Below the pieces are notes generated by a model that worked only from the letters and a program-made list of their open reading frames with translations, did not search any database and was not told the origin of the DNA. Below, in pieces: positions 26,367-39,163 of a stretch of DNA of 64,000 nucleotides. How positions within the stretch are numbered: the first letter of the stretch is position 1; every line of letters starts with the position of its first letter. Position numbers and translations under genes: made by a program. Source of the DNA: Anoplopoma fimbria (taxonomy: Eukaryota; Chordata; Actinopteri; Perciformes; Anoplopomatidae); contig NC_072467.1 of the NCBI RefSeq assembly GCF_027596085.1, forward strand, positions 3,789,861 to 3,853,860, in the 5' to 3' direction.

Positions 26367-28434
26367 GGATGTATGGATGAATATATTCTTGTTACACAGT
26401 TAAACTCAGGAAAGGGTTTTGTCCTGCAAACAAAAAATAAATCTCACAGCAAACCTGCAAATATGTGTGCATTTACAAGAAACAAAATGTATTCTCATTT
26501 TCACTTGAATTTCACTGGATGGTCCTGGCGAAAACAGGATTTGCTGCTTTTGAAAGAAAACCTTTCATGTTGTGCTTCTATTGATGAGCAGGAAAGTTTA
26601 ATAAATCAAATGATACAAGTGTCCTACAAACATCTCTGCACCTTTCTATTCTGCGGATAACATGATAAATCAAAGCCAGTGTTTGGCCTTGATTTAGTCT
26701 TTTCAAAAAAATAATTTCTTCTTGCTGTCCACAATATATCTGTCTCAGCCCCCTCCTCTTTGTGAGTACACTGCGGGAATGTCAAGGCTTCACTGAAATG
26801 TGTGTCTTCACAGTTGTTTGTGTATTTCTTGTATCTGTGCAGTGTGTTGTTAGTGTCTCTTTCCAGCTTAAGATCTGCTGTAAAAAATATTTCCAGGGGA
26901 CCTCGACCTGACCGTTTGACCACCACTCACCATTTCATCCTGTCAAACACATGACAACATTTTTCAGAAAGCTGTCCACCCACACAGTTTGGGAAGGGAT
27001 TAGATAACCAACGTGTTTCCTGCCTCACTGGAAGACATACTTCCAAACAGGTGTAGCTTTTGGACAGAAGTTAGTGTGTTTCTGGGGGCTCGTGCATAAG
27101 CCTGCGTGTGTCTATTGCACATCTGTATGTATCTTTGCATGTGTGCTTTTGTACCTGTACACATGCTCAGGGAATAGGTGATGTGTGTTTGAAGTGCTGA
27201 AGCACCAAGCCAAGTGTTGCATACTGTTGGATGGCTTTGTTGCCAGATGAAACAGACAGAGAGATAGAGAGACAGAGAGAGCTGAGAGACAGAGCTGAAC
27301 TTAAGTAACCCTACTACAGTGTCTCAAACTTTGAATTTAGCAAGAATTTAACTGAAGAATTTAACTTTCCTGATCGTCGCTGCCTGAACTTCTCTTTAAC
27401 AGCTGAGCTGTGTCAAGGTAGAAATAACAGCAACTTTCTGAGTGGATTAACTCTGCAGTTTCAGATAAACAAAACTGTCGGTATTCCAAGCTTATACATT
27501 ATACTTATAGAGCAATGCACAGTTACAGTGCGGTGTTCGAGCAGCTAATCTTTCTCTCACAGAGGCTGCTTCCCAGTAGTATCAGTATTTCTGTGTGTGC
27601 ATGAGTGTGCATTAACGCAGAAATGCAAGTGTGTAGAATACTCTTTTGTCCACATGAAGACTAAAACAGTGTTACTCTACTTGCTTTTTCCATTGTGATG
27701 GTGCAATGAACAATAACGTCACCATCTTCACACACCCAGAGAACTGCAATTGTGCACACTCAGTGTTTTTTATCTGCATTTTAGTTTTGAATTAGTCTAC
27801 ATTCCAAATATTAATTCTTCATCCTTTAAGACATGTCAAAATATTTACATGAAGAAAAACGTTACAGAATCCTGTTTCCAGCTGAATGTCAACAGTATTT
27901 TATGCTTCAGTTCCAGAAACGAGTCATGCACAATAGTTTGAGTTCATGAAAAAGGTTTTGGTGAGGGGGAGATACTCTCATATTCAACTGATTTACTTTC
28001 CCCACGGCGGCATGCACTTTTATGCACAGTGGGGCTCTTTTAGCATAACCTTGATCCATGATTGAGGGCTGACTTCAATCCACTGTGTCAGAGCTAAAGG
28101 TGTTGCACAAGCACTTTCTTTATCTAATTTTACCACATATTCTTCTTATCCTTATGCAGGTTTATAACTCTACTTGAGCTTAAAAAGTAAGCTATATTAA
28201 CATGAGACTAATGGTTCAATTCATTTTGTAATAGATGTGGAGATTGTCAGTGATTTACGTCCATTTAAAGCCACCGCTTAATTCCTTTAAAAAGTCAAAG
28301 CTACAACACAAATTGTCTTATTATCTTATTAACCTTATTAACTATTATATTATAATCTTATATTGGTAAAAAGATTTAGCTCCAGGTGTCTTGATTTGAA
28401 AATATATTTTGTGTGTTTGTGATTTTAGTCTATG

Positions 28435-28719
28435 ATTAAAGGGATTGTTCATACAGTTTCTGTATGGATTAAACAATCAAAATGTAAAATGTTAATTTGT
28501 GAGGTTTAGAGGTGTTAGTAGGTAGTTCTTATTTTCTAGCTGCTCTCCTTGTTTCCAATCTTGGTGCTAAACTAAACTAACCACCCTCAGGTGGTAGCTT
28601 TATAGTTACCATACAGATGGTGAGAGGTATCGATCTTCTCATCTTACTCTCTGCCTGACTCTCTGCCAGAAAGCAATAAGCTAAGTATTTTTGCAAATGT
28701 CAAGCTATTCCTATAAGTA
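28435..28719 (-). repeat. Teleost repeat B ('GCTTAGC' family), reverse orientation
   Basis: It contains GTATGGATTAAACAATC, GGTTTAGAGGTGTTAGTAGG, TTTCCAATCTTGGTGCTAAA, GTATCGATCTTCTCATCTTA and GCAATAAGCTAAGTATTTTT ending AAGCTATTCCTA. These are the landmarks of a widespread acanthomorph element. Related copies lie near 33.3, 41.3 and 43.7 kb. Confidence 0.6.
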
Positions 28720-29592
28720 AAATGATGGCATAGTGAGGTGTCTCATTGTCAAAGATTATATACTAAATACAATGTTAGATTATCATGTGGAATACTAAAT
28801 GGGCAGCCAAGGGAAGATGCATTTTCAATCCATACTGGTCTCATCCTTGTCCAGTGTTCTTGTGTGACCTGGCTTACATACACACATATACACACTGTAC
28901 ACTCACACATCCACACGTGGTAAAATAAGCCTGTTTTTTAAAAGTAATAGAGTTACTTTATCAGCCTCCCTTTCCCCTGTTTTTTCCCCTTCACTTGTGT
29001 GGATGCTAACATGTGGACAGCTATAGTGGTGAAGATGAGGTGGATGAATAAATCCACTGGTTTATCACTCTCAGCATGTGGTCCTGTTTATAGGCTGCCT
29101 GTGAGGGAATACAAATCGACTCGGCTCTGGCTCTGGGTTTCTATTGTTAGACCCGAAGAGATTGGGTACCTTTCTTTTCACTCCTTCATATTCCTGACTA
29201 CATTTTCTCAGTACCCCCTCTCCTATTCTCCCTTCCTCTCTGCTCATTAAAGGCTGTTAAAATATACTTCTTAAAAATATGGAGTAGCTGGTGTGCACTT
29301 GTTTTTACCACAGCCTCAAATGTGTTAATGTAAAAATGATCGTATTTGAAAGACAAGAATAGTCAAGAAAACCTATGACGTTGACAAGAATGTGAAATGC
29401 ATAACTACTGCTCATTGTCATTATGCATATTGGTAGTCTCAAAAGGTTTTTTTTGTGTGCTAGTTGCAGTTATTGTTCATAACTTGCATTGATCTTCTAA
29501 TACTGACCTTCCCCAAAAACCAAGAAACAACAGCAAATATTATCTTATGTGGTCACTTCTGCATTTTCCATTCTTGTATATGTATTATATTG

Positions 29593-30096
29593 TGATTATG
29601 GCTTATAACCGTGTACCCCCAATAGAAACCAAAGTGTGACATCCAATGCCTATTTTTCAAAATTATCAGTGTGAAAGGCATGAAATGTGGTTTTAAGAAC
29701 CTTGAACCTGCTGATATTTTGGCCACTTGGGGATGGAAGAAACAACCTATTACTTCATCAACATAATATGGCCTTAAAAAGTGAATATAGCGGCTGTGTA
29801 CACATTCAGAAGACACAGAGAAGCATTAGCATTCATTTGTGGTCTAATATTCACTTTGCTTTTAGCTCTGCTTTGGTCCACATCAACTTCAGAGATAAAT
29901 GTTTCTCTGCTAAATGCTCCATTATGGTAGTAGCTAACTTTGTCTTTCTGCCTATTTGCACTGGGCCAGTAGCAAACAGTTGGTTTATCAGAGCTTTACG
30001 GTTGAAAATTGTGCTGATGAGGGTGGTAGGAGAGAATCAAAATAGCAAAATTACAGGCATTCAAATAAAAACAACGAGCTGAAAGACGCAAAAAGC
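29593..30096 (+). repeat. Decayed teleost dispersed repeat
   Basis: GGCTTATAACCGTGTACCCC, ATAGAAACCAAAGTGTGACA, TATTTTGGCCACTTGGGG, AGAAACAACCTATTACTTC, GAAGACACAGAGAAGCATTA, GTCCACATCAACTTCAGAGA, CACTGGGCCAGTAGCAAACA and GAGCTGAAAGACGCAAAAAG follow in order, as in a repeat common in percomorph fishes. The 131-codon frame at 29687-30082 is a chance frame inside it. Confidence 0.55.
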
Positions 30097-31293
30097 TTAG
30101 AAGAATTGCCTCGTCAGATGTTCATTTTCAGTTTGTCGCTATGAACAACACCTTTTTAATAAAACATAGTCACTTGATCTATCAGTAGTTTCAAATATTG
30201 ATTAAATTACCCTCAAACCTGAAGGATTCACAATAAAAAATGACAAAGTCAGAATCTTGAATATGTTATTTTTTTCTGTTATCTCGTCTCTCCATTCCCC
30301 TGCTGACCAGAGGACGCTAAGGGGACCGTTAAAATTCTCCCCATGGTGGAGTAACAAGGTGACCGATGTTCAGATGAAGGTAAGGGCCTGTCACGTCATT
30401 CATCACAGAGAAATACAGAGAAAGGAGAAGGATGGATGCTCAGGTCTCATAAAAGGAAATGTCATGGCATCCCAGACAACACTGAGACAGAATACAGATA
30501 AATAATCTGTCCCAATAATCTTAACAGTTAATTGCAAAATTCTTAAAGCCATCAATGCAAAAGTCACTCATTTATCATAATCTCATTTATCACTCTTCTT
30601 ACAAGAAGAGTATAACACAAGAGCTGTCAGAGTTCAGTATTTTATTCTTGACAGAAATGGGAAATGTCTGAAATGGAATGGACATGCAACGACGTCATCA
30701 GTAAGTGACAAAGATGACTTGGGTCCTAATGGGGAACTATACTGTATGTCCTACTTCACATTAAGAATTTAGCCCTGAATATCTATTAATCTGCACGATA
30801 GACTCCACAAGTCAAATATTTATTAGCTCTGATTAGGAAATTCATATTTTAGATAAGACTGTGTCTCATTCCTCTCAGCTCATAAATATTCACATCATTT
30901 CAGATGATAACCTCAGAAGATTTCAGACTAGACAGCATCTCTGTCAAAGATTCTGCTGTCCAGACGTGTAACGTATCTTAAAAAGTTTCTTTGAACTTTA
31001 TTTCATTGAACGTTTAAGATTTGGTGGATGATTATGTCAGACAGTTGTTTTCATTTGAGTCAAACTACAATCCTGGTGGGTTTCTGCCTTTTATTGTTCA
31101 ATGCTTGATACATTTTATGTGTGTGTGTGTGTGTGAGGTTAAATTTGATCAGTGCAGATGAGTAGGCCTGGGAATTCTCTTGGGGCCAGATAAAATCTTC
31201 AGGAGCAGCATGAAAAGAGAGCAGAGATAGAGAGGATGGTGTTAGCCTGAGATCTGATTGGATTGACTTAAACTGGTCTGTGTGTGGTCACAT

Positions 31294-31405
<112 letters not shown>

Positions 31406-31539
31406 TGTATGTGAATGATTGTGTGATTATGTGTGTGCCCTCATTGGCAAAGTGGTGTCTTTACAAGTTGAAGAGACCTCCTATTGGACTGTACGGGTCA
31501 TGGGAACCTGCTCTCTCAGGGTCTCCATTGGCCATCTCA

Positions 31540-31645
<106 letters not shown>

Positions 31646-32061
31646 AAACATCACAGGTTGTAGAGTGTTTTTGCCAACTGGTGTACAGCTTTACATGCCT
31701 TAACCTGTATTCGAGACCCCGAGGGCCAGTGACTGGTCCCACGCAGGATTACACAGTCTAAATAGGGAATACACAAAAAAATGGAAGGAAGCAAATTATT
31801 TCCTGTGACATAGCTCAAACTACATTATAACATTCCAATCAGGAACGGGAACTCCTCTTCTTAAAAGAACCATTGCTCAGAGTAAACAAATGGGTAAGGA
31901 AAGGCAAAATGTTAGACATCAAAAATGATTATCCCTCTTAAATCAGCCGACAATATGATGCATTACATCAATTAGGCGCATTTTGGGGGGTCGGATGATT
32001 TGCAATCCATTAGGCAATATGCAAATGGCCGTGTTTGTTTGGGGAGGTTGGGCAATGATGG

Positions 32062-32066
<5 letters not shown>

Positions 32067-32094
<28 letters not shown>
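32067..32094. repeat. (GA)n microsatellite
   Basis: About 14 GA units, followed by a further purine-rich 30 bp. Confidence 0.93.
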
Positions 32095-32096
<2 letters not shown>

Positions 32097-32506
32097 ATGG
32101 AAGGAGAAGGAATAAAAGAAGAATTTGGTATAATTGGCCAGGCTACTACCCTCTGCTGTGGGCCTAATGAGGTATACACACACAGACAGATACACGCACA
32201 TCACACGAAATATCAGACGTCAACAGCGCTGGTTGGTTGGCCTTTAGTATGCAAAAGCGCTTTTCTTTCAAATCAATATAAACTCAACAGGGCAAAGTTT
32301 GAGGGGGTTTAGGACATGTTTTTGTATGTTCACCCCCCAGGTTTGTGTTTTAAATTTTGATAAATATTAAAAAGTTTGTGTGAATTCATGTGAAGTGTGT
32401 ACATTAGGCGTAAGTGATGGGCACATAGAACAGAACACTTGAAGGCTTACGTCTGTGTAATAAAATGAATAACTCAATTGATGGTTCAACAAAAAGTACA
32501 AGCAAC

Positions 32507-32575
32507 AAAGAAAAGAAAAGAAAGAAAAGAAAAGAAAGAAAGAAAAGAAAGAAAAGAAAGAAAAGAAAGAAAAGA
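32507..32575. repeat. (AAAGA/AAAG)n polypurine tract
   Basis: A 69-bp pure A/G strand with alternating AAAGA and AAAG units. Frames through it give Lys/Arg/Glu repeats and are not genes. Confidence 0.95.
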
Positions 32576-32876
32576 CGATAATCAGACTGGTTTGCAAACA
32601 AAAAGGTCCCATTTAGAACATCACCTGGTTTCCCTTTGGACTCCCTCTCTGCTTTTGCACGGAGAGAGTAAGTGTACGACCTGTAATGAGCTAATCCGTG
32701 TGCAGCCATGGTCAGGCCGGCTCAGGTAGTCTGTGTTCTCTCAGGCTGAACCATCACTGCGCTGTCGCCTCTCCAGCACTTAATGACTTTCTGCTCCGTG
32801 GACAACTTGGGCCAGAGAGATTACATATAAATAAAAGACTGATGGAGGGAGAAGGACAGAGAAAGACAAAGAAAGT

Positions 32877-32879
<3 letters not shown>

Positions 32880-32914
<35 letters not shown>
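32880..32914. repeat. (GA)n microsatellite
   Basis: About 17 GA units in a purine-rich context. Confidence 0.93.
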
Positions 32915-32922
<8 letters not shown>

Positions 32923-33295
32923 GTTGAGCAGTGAAGCATGCCAGGTTCTCTAAGGTGGTGTAAATTGGTTCAGACTGGTGTTGATCTTGATTACTGATCG
33001 GTCCTGGTCCTGTTCTGACCTGCACTATCCAGCCAACAGTAAACTGAACATCTGGGCAAAACTTAATCTTGCCAGCAAATCAATATTTTTGCTCTGGTGA
33101 GTTTTGGAAAGCAAGACAGGGGAGAGCTGAGCCACCAGTGGCACTAAACGTCCGTTTGCTTAAAATTTCACGGAACCATCCCAATGACCAATACTATGTC
33201 ATTGTCTACTTTTTAATATTCAAAACAATCAGGCATCAGTGTTTTTTGGTGGAACACAAAGTAATACCATAGTGTAAAAACAGCTAACAGTCATG

Positions 33296-34103
33296 GTTTT
33301 AAGGGATTGACTTCAGGGTGACTTTTGTATGGATTCAACAAGGTACAACATGTTAATTAATGATCTTTAGGGGTGCAAGTAGGCAGTTTTTTTGCCCTGT
33401 TTCCAGTTTTAATGCTAACCTAAGCAAACCGCTAAATTCATATTTAATGTACACACGTGTGTTACCAGGCGGCAACCTCCAGTTCGGAAGTGCATTGACT
33501 TTCTTTATTTCTTATGGCTCTGGCTGCAAAGAAAGTCCTATTACCCTACTTTTTACTTGATCTTTTACCTCAGTAAACATAGAAAACATGACTGTATGAT
33601 CTCAATCGTTAGTTTCAAGTCTTCTTCAATACAGCATGATGTTCATTTAGTAAATTATGGTCAGATTTAGAGTGAAATATTTGATAAAGCAGGGAATGCT
33701 TTTGGCATGGCTGTCTTGTGATTGACAGGTTGTTTTCACAGTGTTGTTCCGTATTGAAGTTGTCCGTGTTTTTGTCTTAGAACTTAAACCCTTTCAAGGG
33801 ATGTTATCAGTTCATGAAAGTTAACTGTAACACATAAGGTTGTCCAAAAATATCTTATTTAGTGTTTGGTTGTACTTCACCCCCTCGAGTCACTTCTAGA
33901 TGCAAAAAGCCAAGATTCCGATGGCCAAAAACCAAGACTACGGACAAAATGATAAACTTGAGGCTTCATAACGGCAGTCTACAAACCAGTGTGTGACATC
34001 ACGATGACTACGTCTACTTCTTATAAACAGCCTATGTGTTATTGATCATCAAACTCTCTGCAAGAAAAATAATAAGCTAATTTCCCAAAATGATTCCTTT
34101 AAC
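33296..34103 (-). repeat. Repeat B copy interrupted by a second teleost repeat
   Basis: Repeat B runs from about 33300 (GTATGGATTCAACAAGG, TTTAGGGGTGCAAGTAGG, TAATGCTAACCTAAGC) to about 33460. It resumes at about 34048 (AACTCTCTGCAAGAAAAATA, TTTCCCAAAATGATTCCTTT). Between them is a different repeat with CCAGGCGGCAACCTCCAGTT, GGTTGTTTTC, TTCTAGATGCAAAAAGCCAA and GACTACGTCTACTTCTTATA. This is a nested insertion. Confidence 0.6.
33461..34045 (+). mobile_element. Inner repeat nested in repeat B
   Basis: Landmarks CTCAATCGTTAGTTTCAAGT, GATTGACAGGTTG, AAAAAGCCAAGATTCCGATG, GTGTGACATCACGATGACTA and CTTCTTATAAACAGCCTATG match a common fish element ('tgacgtcacggtgactacgtccacttcttatatacagtctatg' in typical copies). 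No protein is encoded. Boundaries are approximate and I see no clear target-site duplication. Confidence 0.55.
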
Positions 34104-37100
34104 AGAAATAACACATTTTTGACAGTGTACCAAGGTATAACTATAACTTCTGCTACATGTTATGCAATGTCGCTGGCAGTATAAAAGGGCTGTCGCACAA
34201 TGTAATCTTGAACAAGGCTATTAATAAAGTCTATATGGAATCAATTGGGTCAAGGTGAGACATCTTTGAGAAAAAAACCACTATTAAGAGTGTTGTAGAG
34301 GCATATTTTCCTTTAACTGCTAGAAGTTCTGTCTCATTAGCATTTAAGTTTTGATTGTTCAGAATGATCCTGGACTTTCCCCAAAACCTTATCTAAGGGG
34401 TTTTAGTTGCCTTACCTTCACCAGACTTCAAGAATATCCGTATCCCTCAACTGGTGTTATCCATAGAGTCTGTAAACTGCAGCAGTCTCAATTACACCAA
34501 AAGTTTGTTGACAGGAAGCGGGTCACAGTCAACAAGTGTCTCATTGTAATGTGGAGATGTTGTGTGCACTGTGGGACTGATGTAGAGGACTCATGGCAAA
34601 GCAGATGTCAAACCAGCCTTAATGTATCTCTGCCAACAGCCGGATGCCAGCTGCTCTCAAAGTTACTGTTGTCAGAAGGTTTTCCATTTTCGTTGTCAAA
34701 AGTATAGCTTGTTTGCAACCCTCACAAAAATATATCAAATGTTTTGAACCTCGAGGTGGCCTCCTGTGGCATTGTGTCAAATAGAGCTCATAAGCCTAGT
34801 TGATGCAAATGTATCACCCCACCGGAATATGCAACACCACTAACCAATGCCACTGTGATTTCAATATCAGATGGCTCAGTCTAATAACAATACCTCCATT
34901 ATGCAAACAGATGTTCCTTACAAAAGTGGATCCAGATCCGGGCAGCACTGTAGATCTGATGCTTATAAAATAAATGAAATAAATGTTCCTCATTGCCTCG
35001 TCCTCCCTTGCCTCCTTTCTCCTCCTGCGCCAATTACAGACCGAGTGGAATTTGTTCTGTCTCTGTGCATCTCTCTTGCTGTGACCCCTGGGCTCATTCT
35101 CATGCTAAAGTACTTTTCATTTGCTAACGACGTGGCACGGCTTCAGTCGGTCCGTCTGAATATGTATGGAGGCCGTGAGGAGAGAACAGGTTTTATGGAG
35201 ATGCGGATCCGTCGCTGTCGCTTTCGCTCCCATAGTCGGCTCCATTACTGATGACCCCGCACTCCGCACACAGTAGGCGACTGAGTGTGTTGGAGTTTGT
35301 CGCTAGTTGTATGTGTGTGAGTGCCAGTGTCTGTCTGCATGGGTACCTGTGTCTGTATATATGTGTGCGTGCGGATGTGCGTGTATTGTAACCCCTCATT
35401 TAGTCGCCCCTCATTCGGTCATTACATCCACTAATGCAGAGTATGCATGGCTCTACTCATAATAGCACTTCTCTGATATGCAAAATGAGCTCTCCGCTGC
35501 ACCTGGCATCCAGATGCACTGTTCTCATCAGCAACTGTCTCCTCACCCTAATTTGCTTCCTGTTCAAATGTAATAGGAAACCACTCATACAGGAAAATGG
35601 TTTGTTTTGTCTGCCTTGATAATAATGTGTTAAGGGCTGAATAGGTCTGTGTGTATTTGTGAGGAACACAGGTGCAGACAACGGGAAATTGGAAAATAGG
35701 AAGCGGGCTACGGTTCGGGATAATGGTGTTGCTACAGGTGTGTAAAATTTTGCACATACTAAAATTGGTATAATATGTTTTTTTTTGTCTACAGCAATAA
35801 TGAACCAATCAGTGTTACAATCATGTAAGCCAGGTTATACAGGAGGATGTTGATGACAACCCGTTGCTTCAGTAAATTTATTAACTGCGCTAAATCATCC
35901 CCAATACATGTGATAATTAATCATCCAGCGACGTTTTTATCCGCCACCGTGCCATTAAGTGTATGTGTGCTCATGTACCTGTGTGCGCCTGTGTGTCTGT
36001 GTGCTCATGTGTTTGTGTGGGCAGAAGATAGAACAGAAGGTGTGAAAAGCGGATATGACCACAGGCGGCAGATAAGACAGTCAAGCTTTTCTATCCACAC
36101 CTCTCTCTTCTCCCGTCTCCTCTCCTTGTCTAAATCTAAACAAGATCAGTTGGGTGTTTAAAGTTTTGGCAGCAGCCAAGTCCTTATTTCCCCTCCTAAT
36201 CGATGACTTATTCCTGTCAATAAGAGTTCTGCGCTGTTAAGTTGCACCTCAGGGGGTGGAGCAAGGTGGATTTATAAATGAGGACGGATCAAATTAAAAG
36301 AAATAGGAGTTAGGAAAGCCTCTATAACTCAAAATAACTCCAAGGAAAAATTTAAATCCCTTCAAGGTTTGTCTAGGTTTAACATTAGGTCTGACATAAG
36401 CCTGTTTATTACTTTAGCTTGTCCCCATGAATCGAGGATAACTCAGTTTAGAATTTTAGTTCACAACATTGCAAGCCTACTTCTTCAATGAGTCTGTAAT
36501 AAGGCGTCCGTCCATGGTAGCTCTGCTGTATGTGTGTCATATTGCAAAGGAAGAACAAACCCTGCATACCTATCTAAAAACAGGTTGGGAAGGGACACAT
36601 CACCATGACAACGCAGGGAGGAGTAGGATGTACGCCATTAAAAAAATGGAAGCAATGTTGTGTATCCTGGTATCTCGTCTCCAATGCAGACACAAAAACA
36701 TACATTTGTGTAATTGTTGTATGGATAAAATAAAGCGAGCACACAGAAATGCACGTACACAACTGCATGACACATGCACATACACCTATTCTTCTTCCAA
36801 CACACACCCACCAAGCACACACATTTCTGCTAATCCATTTATTCAGTCCTTGCCTAATTTGCCACAGCGATGACGAACTGAAGTAATTTCCTCCACATCT
36901 TTTTATTCCAGTTCAATGAACTCTTAAACAATTCAGCTTGAACTTTGATTACTTGCTGCTCATTTGCATAATCTTAGTTCAAGCCATAATGTCCTTATGC
37001 CGGTAGAGTTAAGGCAACCTGGGAAGAAATATTAAAAACATAGGCAAAAGTCACACATTTATCCCTACAAGAAATTCCTCATGACTTAATGAGGGATGTT

Positions 37101-37428
37101 TGCATGCATGCAAAAATCATCAGCAGCTCTGTAGTCATTGATTCAACTATTTATCATTTTGACAATAGTTTACTTTAGGGGTGTGTGTTGAAAACAACAG
37201 TGTAATGCTGTGAAGCAAATTTGGCAACTGTTATCAGTGTCAGCAAGGGCAGCCAAAGTGAGATTTAACACACAGATCATACTGACATCTAGTGGTCACT
37301 CAGGAGAATGATGAGGCTTCTGCATTGAGTACCTGAATGGAAACCTGTGCTGGTGACAAACAAAAAGCACTGCTTATTTCTCAGGTTTTATCACTGCATG
37401 TACACACATACACACACATACATACACG

Positions 37429-37432
<4 letters not shown>
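34104..37432. other. Gene-free stretch; GC-richer 35.1-35.6 kb segment
   Basis: The frame 34871-35251 (126 codons) has no recognisable domain. The 35120-35560 segment has CpG-containing, non-repetitive sequence that could be a conserved element. An octamer-like ATTTGCAT lies near 36962. Confidence 0.45.

Positions 37433-37518
<86 letters not shown>
37433..37518. repeat. (CA)n microsatellite, 86 bp
   Basis: Pure CA run preceded by imperfect CATA units from 37400. A second run of 38 bp lies at 37690-37727. Confidence 0.97.
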
Positions 37519-37520
<2 letters not shown>

Positions 37521-37688
37521 GTCTTTAGCTCTGGGAAGGCTGGTTTTCCTCTGTGACATCAAATTTATTTAATCAATCCAGCACAACCCCAGCTGTCCGA
37601 CATGAAGTGTTTCCCAATTATCTTAATGTGATTTGCTCCTTGCTGTGGGCTGCTACACCACTGATTACGATGTAATAAGATACTGAGT

Positions 37689-37727
<39 letters not shown>

Positions 37728-37730
<3 letters not shown>

Positions 37731-39126
37731 GCACATAAACATTTTTTTCTGTCTTCTGTGCTCTCCTGTCATCGGATAGCCAGTGTGAGTAATGACAGGA
37801 CAAGCTGTGACAAAGGGGGTACGAGGAGACATAAACCCCAGGAGAGGAGGGATGGTGGGATGGAGGGACAGGATGGATGGAGGGATAAAAAGGCAGACAG
37901 ATACAGAGCTTTTCGGGCCCCAGCGGAGCAAAGAGCAGTGGTTCCACTGTCATCAAAACCGCAGCGCGTCCTGCAGGACGGCAGGGCAGACATCATCCTA
38001 ACATTGTGGTGACAGGGCAGACGAGATGTTAAATACACATTAGGAGGCAAGTCACAACCCCTACAGGGAACAGACATACAGATGGAATGGAAGAAGACAG
38101 AAAGAGACGACAGATCTGTATATCAATGCCTCAGCCTCAGAGGTCTTATGAATCCCAGCAGACAACCAGAGTCTCTCAGTCCCTCCCTTTGGTTTAATCC
38201 TTAAAAGTAGTCTATAGGAGAGCCCGCCTAAATAACTTTGTGATGACAGTGTGAACTCAGGTCAGATGAAAAAGACAGTATCTGGGAAACGGTGCATAGG
38301 AGGTGCAGAGATGTGAACATACAGCACAGTACCTTTTGTGTAGAAGATCACACAGCTGACAGTGTGAGCAGTGCAGTGGGTCTGCTGTCAGCAGAGTGGC
38401 TATGTGACAAACGAGGGGAAGGAGGGCTAAAAGAGGCAAAAAGTTGTGGTTCTCTGGTGAATTCTTTGAAGACCAGAGCCCAGGAGATGGTCTGACCCTT
38501 GGAGCTTCAACCACCACTCCGACCCCCCTTATAACCTGGGCACAGGAGAGAGGGGAGTGGGGAGAGAGAATTTGGTGGTGCTCTGTTTTTGGAGCCTGGA
38601 GGCTGCAGAGAGGAATAACATCTCCAAAGCCAATAGCCTTAGATTAACAACAGAACGGTAGGAAAAGGAAATATTAAAGATGAAAGACTTAATTCATTAT
38701 GTATTATATACTGTAGATGGTTATTATGTGGATTTGGTACGGCATAATATTATTAATACAATACTATTATTTGATCACAGACAGTAAGCTTGTGTGTCTG
38801 GGCTTTATTTCTACATTAAATTAAAATATTATTAGACTTTTTCGTTTGTGTTTTTGTTGTCCACAGGGTGCTGAACTTTATGAGATATGACCCCTATTGA
38901 AATCCACCAGACACACTCCTTCCCTCTGTTTGTTACAGTTTCTCTCTGCCCTCAGTGCCTTGGCTGGTAACCCTTCACTGATTTTGTCAAAGAGCTCATT
39001 AGTAAAGCCTCTTCAGTCTTTTTCTTGACTTCAATTATTTGTCCAATTAATTTCATGCCCCCTTTTCAGTCGAAACTGTGATATTTATGTTTAATTATTG
39101 CAGTAACTCTGGCTCAGCGACAGCTT

Positions 39127-39163
<37 letters not shown>

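Noticed and set aside
29687..30082. 131-codon plus frame
   Set aside because: It lies inside a recognised dispersed repeat; no domain.
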